Assembly: GCA_900291925.1 (NCBI GenBank)
Contig: UWYS01000002.1
Location: 620,001 to 684,000, forward strand
Length of the DNA: 64,000 nucleotides
From: Thecaphora thlaspeos
Taxonomy: Eukaryota; Basidiomycota; Ustilaginomycetes; Urocystidales; Glomosporiaceae
Direction of reading: 5' to 3'
This document shows positions 56,612 through 64,000 of this stretch, piece after piece. The notes beneath the pieces were generated by a model that made no database searches, was not told where the DNA came from, and saw nothing but the letters and a program-made list of their open reading frames with translations. The stretch's first letter is position 1. Each line of letters begins with the position of its first letter. The position numbers and the translations under genes are program-made.

Positions 56612-57648
56612 CGCGTGAAGGGGTGCGGAAGAGAAGAGGCGGGGTGCAAAGGCGGTGGTGGGGAGGTAGCGGTGGGGATGGATGGGAAGAGCGGTGGGAA
56701 AGCGAGAGGGGGACGGTGGAGGAGGGCGGAAGGACCGCCGGTTCTTATAGGCGTGACAGCCCTCGACATCTTGTTGCGGATTGGCTGGAAGGAAGGCGCC
56801 AGAGTGGGGATCTCAGGGGAGAGATAGCGGAAGAAATTGTGACTCTGCTGGCGTGATGGGGGGAAATGCAGCTGGTGGTTGGTCGGGAAGAAAACCGGGG
56901 GGTCGCCCTTCGAGATAGGTGGACTGGGCTGGGCAGGCAGAGCAGAGCGGGGAACAACGCACCTGCCGCCCTCTTTGGCCTCCACATCGCTCTGCGGGCT
57001 TGAGGGGCTGCGGGATCCCTGGAGCCCATGGCACTGGGCGGGCGCGGCAGAGGGTCTGCTGCATGTCGGCGTCGCCCCGCCGCTCCTCGGCCTGGGCCGC
57101 CTAGGCCGCGGCTCGTTCCGAAACTCGGAGGCCAGGTCGCGCTCGCTTCTCAACAGACATGGCCACCCCTCGATCCACAGCCTCACACACGAGTCGAACG
57201 CATTGCGGCGAGAAGAGCTGGCTTTCAGAGTCTCAGAGGAGTTTCGGAAGGGAGCTGCGGATACAGGCGACGGCGCGAACAGAGGAAGACAAGGGCCGCA
57301 GCTCAAAGGCCGATACGAGGCTGCTGTGCCGGTCCAGCAGAGTCAAGCGGTAGCTACCGTGACCCGTGGCACCGGCCAGAGGCAGATCCCTGAGCGGCCC
57401 CCTTGCCACCGACAGCGAGACAACGGCCACGGGGCGAAAACAGAGCGAGGCGCGGAGAACTGTGTACCTACTGCGCAGGATGCTAAAAGTACAGATGATC
57501 GAGAGACATATGAGTCAGAGACGATGAAAGTGGCGCGGGGTTGACGCCGCTAGAGTGATTAGATGGGACTGTGTGAGCCGTGCTTCGTAGCTCGATCAAG
57601 GCAAAGGGAAAAAGAGGTCAAGGATGAGAGGGCGACGACGAAGCTACT
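56612..57648. other. Intergenic region, aminotransferase / forkhead gene
   Basis: 1.04 kb upstream of the aminotransferase and downstream of the forkhead stop. Open frames exist on both strands but read as shadows of GC-rich DNA. It should contain the aminotransferase promoter. Confidence 0.45.
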
Positions 57649-60600
57649 CTACTGCTGGTGCGACGCTTGATAGCCATTGGTGAAAGCCTGCACACCTCCG
57701 GCGGCCTGGATCGTGTTCCACATCATGCGCAGAGGGCTGGCCGTCGGCCCCTCGGACGACGCATCCTCCGCTACCATGTCGCCGAACCTGCCCATCTGCT
57801 GCTGCTGCTGCTGCTGTTGCTGCTGGGCGGCGTACTGATGCTCCTGATGGTGGAACAGCTCGTCCAAATGCGATTGCTGCTGCTGCGACATCGCGTGGCC
57901 ATGCATCTGCGACGAAGACATCAGCGAGCGGCGCATCGGCGATAGCGCGGAGCCGTAACGCGCAGGATGGGTCGACTTGCGCCCGGGCGTGTTGCCCAGA
58001 CCGCCCATGCCCATGCCCAGACCGTGTCCGAACGGCGTCAGGCTGCTCGCTCCGCTCCCGCCCATGCCCAGATGCATCTGCATGCTGCTTGAGCCCGCCA
58101 CGGACCGACCGGGCGAGCCGTTGAACGAGGAGCTGGCGTGCCGCAGCGGCGATCCGCGGATCGGGCTGTGCGCGAGCGCCGCCATCCGAGCGCTCGAGTT
58201 GGGCGACTTGCTCAGCGCTCCTGCATTGGCCGAGGTGAACGGCAGGAGTGACGTCGACGCATCCTCACCGCCGGACCTCGCATTGGAGGCCGACGCACCC
58301 GCAGACTTGACCGATCCGCGCAATGACGAGACGGGCGAGCTCATCGACCACAGCCGCTTCGGAGAGGCCGAGAGCACGTTGCCGTTGACGTAGGCTTTGC
58401 CCGCGCGGCGGAGGGGTGAGCCGCCGGACGCCTCGCCGCCGTGCGTCGGGCCTGAGAACGAAAACGCTCCGCTGAGGGCCGAGTTGCGCATGGTCCGGTA
58501 AGGGTTGCCTCGGCCAGACGACAGGGGCGAGGCGCCGACGCCGTAGGGAGAAGGCGAGTAGCCGGTCGAGTACCCGTACTGCCCGTCACCGTGCGACGAC
58601 GCCAGCTTGCGCTTCAGCGCGCTGTGGTCCGCCGTCATCTGGACGGTCGGCGGCGGCATCAGGGTGAAGGGGCTGCTCGGCGGGCTGCTGGCGCTGTCGG
58701 TCAGCATCGGTGCGCCCCGATTGTGCTGGCTGTCGGCAACGCTGCTCGCGTAGACTGAGTTCTGCGGCCTGACAGGCGTCGTCGAGTCGAGCGGCATACC
58801 GGTGGCGCGGTGCCCCTCTAACTGAACCTGCGTCTCCGCCAGAGGGAGCCTCGTTGCCTGCGTGACGGCCGCGCCGGCAGCAACAGTAGCCACGGCCACC
58901 TTGACGCGCTTGGGTGGCCGGACACCTGCCATTCTGAGGGGCACATCGCCATCGTCGCTGCTCGCGCCGCCTTTGTCCGCCTGCGTGGAGAGCGAGGTCT
59001 TCTTCCGTTGCGACGCCGCCTTCTTCTTGAGGACCTTGTTGCCACGCCGCTGTCCACCGTTAGCGGGCGCGGAGGTGAGCGCGGCGTCGTCAGCCACAGC
59101 GGGCAGCGGTACGTCGGTGGCGAGGACGGGGGTGCTCTGGCTGCTGCTGGAGGGCTGCGGAGCAACCCTGGCCGAGACATCCTTCTTCTCGGACGACGGC
59201 TTCGAGGCCGTCTTCGACCTGGCTGCCTCGGCCTTGTGCCCGGACGCGTTGTACATGCCGTTCTGGAAGCGGTCCTCGTGGCCGGGTTGGATGCCCCACC
59301 AGCCCCCTTTGCCGGGCATGTTGGCCTCGCGCTCGATCTTGATGAAGCTCTTGTTGAGGCTGAGGTTGTGGCGGATGCTGTTCTGCCAGCCGCGGTCGCC
59401 CTTCTCGAAGAAAGGGTAGGTGGTGCTGATCCAGGCGTAGACCTCGGCGAGGCTGAGGCGCATATCGGAAGAGGCCTTGATCGCTTGGCCGATGAGACCG
59501 GCGTACGAAACCGAGCTCGGCTTCGACTTAGACTGGCCAAAGCCGGGGGGCAGCAGGTAGTAGCGCATCGGCGGCTCCTGGTCGAGCGTGCCGGACTCGA
59601 GCGCAGCCTGAAGCTCTTCCGATACCAGCTTGACCAGGCGGCTGCCATCGGGCTGGTCCCACCCGATCTCGTCGCCGTTCTGGGCGGAGGGCGATTGCAA
59701 TGCCATCTGATCAAAGTTGCGACCCGACGCATTAACGGCCCTGGCGACCTCGGTCCTGGCGGCGGCGCCCTTGGCCTTGGCCATCGGTTTCTTGGCCGAC
59801 GCCGAGTGGACGACAGGCCGTGCCTTTTCGACGCCCAGGGAGTCAGCGCTCTGATCGTGTGCGGGCGCTCCCGGGCCGGGCTGACCAGCGCCGGCGTGCG
59901 CGTTTCCCCCGAAGGACTCTGCGGAGGCGCCATAGTCGAGCTGAACGGCAGGGTAAGCGAAGCCGTCTCGGATCACCGACATCGCCGGCTCGGCTTGCTT
60001 GAGCGGATACTGGGGCGAGTGGCTTCGCGCCCTCCGGTCGACGACGTGCTTCTTGCGCGCGGAGAGCTCGACGTCGCTGGTGTAGTCTGCCTCGACCACC
60101 TCATCGTCGGAAAAGACCTCGCCCTGCATTCCGTGGTGGCCGACTTTGACCGGCTCGGGCAGGGGAAGGGATTTAGGCTGGGACAAGCTACCCGAGCCCG
60201 TCCTAGGCACGGCGGATCCGAAGACGTCGGCGGGGCTGATGGTGTCGAAGCCGTCAAAGGCGACCTTGTCGGACCAGGGCAATCTTACGCGTGCGTCGCG
60301 AGACGCTTTGCGCTTGCGGACGAGAGTAGCATCCTGCCGCGGCGACTCGTCGAGCCTGCGCAGCGCGGAGGTCTCTATCGAACTGCCCGAGTGCGCGCGG
60401 AGGAGGACGGTGCGTGGGCTGGCAAATGCCAGCCTGGTCCCGAGACTGAGGCCCGCGCGTTCGGGCGAGGCGCCCATCATTCCGAGGCCCCTGGACGTGA
60501 TCGACTGTGCCAGCGTAGCGTCGAGGGCGGAGCTGCGCGAACCGGTCGATGACGAAGGGGGGCTCGCGCCAAAGAGGAGGCCGCGTTTGGGGTTGAAGCC

Positions 60601-63039
60601 GGAGCCCTGGCCCATGCCAGGCAGGCTGTCAATGTAATCTTCGGCCGTCGTCGGATCCTCGTCAAAGTCGAGGTCGCTGATGCGCGTCTGCATGCTCGGA
60701 ATCAGGCGGCCGGACAGCGGTGACATGACGGCAAGGCCGCCGGAGGACGGCCGCAACAGCTTCGACTGGGAGCTCTGCAGGCCGATTTGCCTCGCCTGCC
60801 CGAGGCCGGCGACCGATGGACTGACTCCGTACAGCTCCGGTCCACCCTCTTCGGTGAAAACGCTCGACTGAAACGGCGTTGCCGATGCGGGCGCACTCCT
60901 TTGTCCGCCGACCCTGTTGCCGCCGCCGGAGTCGTGGTTCGAACACATAGCAGAGAGGGGCTCTGCGTCCCAAGAGGCGGAGAACGTGATCGGCCCGGGC
61001 GTGTTGCTGATGTTACAAATCGAGTCGAGGCTGTCGAAGCCCGACTGGCTGGGTGAGATGTCATGCATGACAAAGTCATAGTGCTCGCGCGTCGACATCC
61101 GGGTGTGGCCGTAGCCGTTGCGCGGGCTTGTCATGCCATGGAGGTAGCGCATCCCGCGAGAGACGGACGCTTCAAGCGGCGTCGCCATTCCGAAGACGCC
61201 CGACTGGAGTCGCCGACGGCGGGCCGCGCTAGGGGTCGAGATGCCTGCGTGGTTGTAGTCCGAGTTCGACGCCTTGATGGCATTGGCCGCGTCGGCAGCT
61301 TTCGCGGCCTCGGCCTCCTGTAGCTGCGCCTGGGCCGCCAGCTCGGCAATCTGTTGCGCCGCCTGCTCTGCACGCTCGTGGTCCACCATCTGTCTGTTCG
61401 CCTTCTCGGACTTCTCCCGGCGCTTGGCCTCCTTGTATAGCCTCCGCGGGCTGGTCTGCTGAGACATGACCTGATCGAGGATGCCGAGCCGTCCCATGCC
61501 GGAGTTGAGCGCATCGGTCCCGCTCAGGCAGCCCGAGCTCTCGCGTCGGTGCTTCGCGCCCCAGCCGTCGGAAGGGACGCCGGTCGCGGTCACTGCGACG
61601 GCATCGTTCGCTTCGTCGGTCTCGTATACGCCGTAGTCATCGGCCTCTATCTCGGGCGACGGAAAGACGCCTTCCGGGTCGACGGCCGACCGCATCAGGT
61701 GCAGCTTGCCGCGCGGGCTCACCCACGCTCGCCTGCTCAGATCGTCGAGCGAGGCGCAGTGGCGCATCGGCTGCGACAGGACGTCGCCGGGTGAGCTGGT
61801 GTCGAACGAGACGGTTCGACTGCGAGGCCCCCCCGAGCTGAAATGCGACTGTTTCATCTCCGGGGGCGTCGAAGGAAGAGGGCTCGCGTTGTCGTCGCTG
61901 TCTTCGAAGTCGAGGCCGAGACCGACCCGCTTCCGGCTCTGCCCGCTGCCAGAGGAGTTGTGCTTGGCCGCGTCGGATGCGGACCGGAGCGCGGGCGGGG
62001 TTTCGAAGCTGCAGCTGTCCCGTCCTTCGGGCGAGGACTGGAGCAGAATGGTCGAGTTGGGCGTCCGGAGGTGCTGCTGCGCAAGCGCCCGCTGCCTCTC
62101 CCGCTTCTCGCGAAGCTTGGCCCGCTTGATCTTGAGGCGACGCTTCTCTTCGGCGCTACTGATCTCGTCGAGTGAGGCGCGAATCTTGGACGACGAGCCC
62201 GGCAACAACGTCGGAGCGACCATCGCGGTGAAGAAAGAGAGCATCGGGCTGCTGGCACCTCTAGACCACGAGGGACCGGCCGCGAACCGGGTAGCGCTGG
62301 TCCCGAGCTGGGCACTGTTCGGCTTAAGAGGAGCGCTCGCGCCGAGCACATCGGAAGAGCCGCCGCTTTTGGTCGTCGGGGCCGGCGTCGGGGTCTGGTG
62401 GTAAGCCTGGCGACCGGCAACTTTGTCGGAGCTGCCGCTGCTGGCCGCCTTTTCGTCGATATTTGTGGGCTTGACGCCCGGTTGCGTCGAGGTCGACGGG
62501 AGGCGCTCCGCCTTGAGAAATGCGGCCATGCCCGCCCGCGTTCTCTCGATGTCCTCACGGCTGAGTCGGAGGCCCATCGCCTGTGCCTTCGCGTAGAAGT
62601 CGTCGGAGGGATCTTTGCCAGGCTCGGACGGTGTGGCAGGGGTCATGGCGGCAGTACTTGAGGCTACCGATGTCGGAGTCGAGGCCGGCTGCGGCAGCTG
62701 GTTCCGTTGCCTCGCGTTGTTCGACTTTGCGCCGATGTCATTGTTGCCGGTCCCCGAGCCATCGTGGGGCGCCGGGGTGCTGGACCTGGATCCGATGGGC
62801 GTCGGGCTCGCCTGCGTATCGTTGTGCCGCGTGCCGTCAATCGAGGATGTGCTGGACAGGAGGAGCTGCTTCGCTCGCCGGTTTCCGGCGCCGGAGCGCG
62901 AGAAGGTGCTAGGAGCGATGCTGGTGGCCCGTGTCGCTGGCGTTGCGAAGGGCGTGTCGGTGGATGTTGGAGAGTAGTCGGATGAGCCTTTTGTCCAGTT
63001 GGAGCTGCCCAGCAGGCGCGTATTCGATGGCGTCGTCAT
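57649..63039 (-). CDS. Very large forkhead transcription factor
   Basis: Single exon, 1796 aa. The forkhead (winged-helix) domain is at about residues 1171-1263: KPSSVSYAGLIGQAIKASS, LSLAEVYAWISTTYPFF, GWQNSIRHNLSLNKSFIKIER and GKGGWWGIQPGHEDRF. The recognition helix WQNSIRHNLSLN is intact, so DNA binding is expected. No FHA domain is visible. The rest is disordered: Ser/Thr-rich with many SP/TP and RxxS motifs, a helical charged stretch (KEAKRREKSEKANRQMVDHERAEQAAQQIAELAAQAQ), and a run of ten Gln near the C-terminus. Fungal forkheads of the Fkh/Hcm1/Sep1 group drive cell-cycle gene waves; which one this is remains open. The start at 63039 (MTTPSNTRLLGSSNW) is the first ATG; the frame above it begins with GTG only. 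Confidence 0.92.
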   Translation of the reverse strand: MTTPSNTRLLGSSNWTKGSSDYSPTSTDTPFATPATRATSIAPSTFSRSGAGNRRAKQLLLSSTSSIDGTRHNDTQASPTPIGSRSSTPAPHDGSGTGNNDIGAKSNNARQRNQLPQPASTPTSVASSTAAMTPATPSEPGKDPSDDFYAKAQAMGLRLSREDIERTRAGMAAFLKAERLPSTSTQPGVKPTNIDEKAASSGSSDKVAGRQAYHQTPTPAPTTKSGGSSDVLGASAPLKPNSAQLGTSATRFAAGPSWSRGASSPMLSFFTAMVAPTLLPGSSSKIRASLDEISSAEEKRRLKIKRAKLREKRERQRALAQQHLRTPNSTILLQSSPEGRDSCSFETPPALRSASDAAKHNSSGSGQSRKRVGLGLDFEDSDDNASPLPSTPPEMKQSHFSSGGPRSRTVSFDTSSPGDVLSQPMRHCASLDDLSRRAWVSPRGKLHLMRSAVDPEGVFPSPEIEADDYGVYETDEANDAVAVTATGVPSDGWGAKHRRESSGCLSGTDALNSGMGRLGILDQVMSQQTSPRRLYKEAKRREKSEKANRQMVDHERAEQAAQQIAELAAQAQLQEAEAAKAADAANAIKASNSDYNHAGISTPSAARRRRLQSGVFGMATPLEASVSRGMRYLHGMTSPRNGYGHTRMSTREHYDFVMHDISPSQSGFDSLDSICNISNTPGPITFSASWDAEPLSAMCSNHDSGGGNRVGGQRSAPASATPFQSSVFTEEGGPELYGVSPSVAGLGQARQIGLQSSQSKLLRPSSGGLAVMSPLSGRLIPSMQTRISDLDFDEDPTTAEDYIDSLPGMGQGSGFNPKRGLLFGASPPSSSTGSRSSALDATLAQSITSRGLGMMGASPERAGLSLGTRLAFASPRTVLLRAHSGSSIETSALRRLDESPRQDATLVRKRKASRDARVRLPWSDKVAFDGFDTISPADVFGSAVPRTGSGSLSQPKSLPLPEPVKVGHHGMQGEVFSDDEVVEADYTSDVELSARKKHVVDRRARSHSPQYPLKQAEPAMSVIRDGFAYPAVQLDYGASAESFGGNAHAGAGQPGPGAPAHDQSADSLGVEKARPVVHSASAKKPMAKAKGAAARTEVARAVNASGRNFDQMALQSPSAQNGDEIGWDQPDGSRLVKLVSEELQAALESGTLDQEPPMRYYLLPPGFGQSKSKPSSVSYAGLIGQAIKASSDMRLSLAEVYAWISTTYPFFEKGDRGWQNSIRHNLSLNKSFIKIEREANMPGKGGWWGIQPGHEDRFQNGMYNASGHKAEAARSKTASKPSSEKKDVSARVAPQPSSSSQSTPVLATDVPLPAVADDAALTSAPANGGQRRGNKVLKKKAASQRKKTSLSTQADKGGASSDDGDVPLRMAGVRPPKRVKVAVATVAAGAAVTQATRLPLAETQVQLEGHRATGMPLDSTTPVRPQNSVYASSVADSQHNRGAPMLTDSASSPPSSPFTLMPPPTVQMTADHSALKRKLASSHGDGQYGYSTGYSPSPYGVGASPLSSGRGNPYRTMRNSALSGAFSFSGPTHGGEASGGSPLRRAGKAYVNGNVLSASPKRLWSMSSPVSSLRGSVKSAGASASNARSGGEDASTSLLPFTSANAGALSKSPNSSARMAALAHSPIRGSPLRHASSSFNGSPGRSVAGSSSMQMHLGMGGSGASSLTPFGHGLGMGMGGLGNTPGRKSTHPARYGSALSPMRRSLMSSSQMHGHAMSQQQQSHLDELFHHQEHQYAAQQQQQQQQQQMGRFGDMVAEDASSEGPTASPLRMMWNTIQAAGGVQAFTNGYQASHQQ

Positions 63040-64000
63040 GGAGCTACTTCGCGAAGGCGTGTGCAAAGGGCGGGAAACGATCAGCGATGCTGTGGGGCTG
63101 GAATGCCGCTTGCCTCGGCAGATGGACGACGCAGGCGGGGCGAATGGACACACGAGGATCTCGAGACCACTCACGCGTCGAGGTGGCCGACCGCCGCTGA
63201 ACGAGGGCAGGACGAAAGAGACGTGACCGTCTCAGGCTTCGTTGAGGATGCTCCTTTGATGAAAGACAAGACAGACCGGCGGAGGTGGAAAGAAGGCGAG
63301 CCGGAAGGGAGGGTGCGGTCGGTCTAGCCGGACTTGTCGGGAAGACGCAGGCGATCCAAGGTGGCGGTCGCGGATCAGGAGAGGTGCCGTGGCTACAGAG
63401 CGATGCACGTGCTTGGTGGCGTGACGGAAGGCGGGCCGAGAAGAAGAGGCGCGACGGATATGTCGGCGCGGTTGGCCGGTGGCTTCGGCTGGGCAGACGC
63501 GTCTGTCGGAAGAAGGGCGATACCGGCGGGTTGGTGGTGGTGGTGGTGGTGGCCGAGATCGTCGCGGGCGGTGAGGGAGAGTAGCGAGGGAAGCCGAGCG
63601 GCGGGAAGGTGGAGTTGAGAGCAAGTGGGGAGCTGGTGATGCGGAAGGGAGCAGAGAAAGCGGGTCGATGGATTGGGCGGGCGTGATGGAGATGAGGATT
63701 GAGATGCGGATGGACTTCGAAGGTGAAGGCGCAGGCGCAGGCGCAGGCGCAGGCCGGCCGGTGGGGCCAAAATCACCAAGGCGCGAGCGACGCGCGCCCT
63801 CGCTGAGCGGGCAGCTGAGCAGGCTGCGCTGGGCCGTCGAATAAAAATTCCAGCGACCGACGCGAAGCAGCGCACGCAGGGCAACCCTTGGGCAGCAGGG
63901 CAGCAGGGCAGCAGGGCACGGCAGAGGAGCGCGGGCCCAGCACGCCGAGTCCGAAGCAGGCAGGCAGGCAGGCAGGCAGGCCTATGTCACTACACGCTCT
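63040..64000. promoter_or_regulatory. Upstream region of the forkhead gene, to window end
   Basis: 961 bp. It holds a GGTGGT run at about 63533-63552, a (GCGCAG)n tract at about 63729-63753, an A/T patch AATAAAAATT at about 63841-63850, a GGGCAGCA repeat at about 63890-63916 and (CAGG)n at 63957-63981. No gene start is seen on the plus strand. Confidence 0.5.
63957..63981. repeat. (CAGG)n microsatellite
   Basis: Six perfect CAGG units, the complement of the CCTG motif found at 3791, 40188 and 42289. Confidence 0.85.

Noticed and set aside
59008..60552. Long plus-strand open frame opposite the forkhead gene (514 codons)
   Set aside because: It lies entirely antisense to a strong coding frame with a forkhead domain; its composition (Gly/Arg/Leu, no motif) is what GC-rich coding strands give on the reverse.

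Overview
This is a eukaryotic, fungal window. The genes are GC-rich and mostly monocistronic, with many short GT-AG introns (about 55-150 nt), some very short exons (11, 32 and 33 nt), CCACCATG-type start contexts, and a gene set (VPS15, MAD2, PRMT5/Hsl7, SPT2, ARP3, a Bem3-type RhoGAP, ARH1) that is ordinary for a free-living fungus. Intron density, GC bias, polyQ/Ser-rich insertions and the protein flavour suggest a basidiomycete, most likely Ustilaginomycotina (smut-like); that placement is inference. Nothing here looks bacterial or viral, and I found no CRISPR array, rRNA or tRNA gene.

Layout: 0-7 kb holds the 3' end of an unknown gene, GMP synthase (-), a histidine phosphatase (+), a zinc-ribbon/RING-H2 ubiquitin ligase (+) and the spindle checkpoint protein MAD2 (-). 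7-13 kb is VPS15 (+), the pseudokinase-HEAT-WD40 scaffold of PI3-kinase. 13-16 kb holds a YjbQ/UPF0047 gene with an 11-nt microexon (-) and a BTB-like orphan (-). 16-17.4 kb is an unusual gene-free block of degenerate tandem repeats rich in ACGCG. 17.4-25.4 kb holds PRMT5 (-), SPT2 (+) and the N-acetyltransferase NAA50 (-).

26.3-35.1 kb is the most distinctive part: two tandem, same-strand, multi-exon paralogues (about 1093 and 1027 aa). Each has an N-terminal F-box followed by a long region I cannot assign to a known family, ending in a basic/acidic tail. Five intron positions and phases match. This is the best candidate in the window for something undescribed.

36-47 kb holds a 281-aa orphan (-), ARP3 (+), a 3-kb gene-free stretch with a 179-bp CCTG microsatellite, and a PX-PH-RhoGAP protein of Bem3 type (+). 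47.5-64 kb holds a frameshifted F-box/LRR gene (-), a choline/ethanolamine phosphotransferase (-), adrenodoxin reductase ARH1 (+), a candidate small GPI-anchored secreted protein (-), a class III aminotransferase (-) and a very large forkhead transcription factor (-).

The genes do not form one pathway. Several pairs share a divergent promoter (GUA1/phosphatase, MAD2/VPS15, PRMT5/SPT2, NAA50/F-box A, 281-aa orphan/ARP3, CPT/ARH1), and others converge closely (RING/MAD2 114 bp, VPS15/YjbQ 154 bp). Exon boundaries below were placed by reading frame, splice dinucleotides and recalled family conservation; none has been checked against transcripts.
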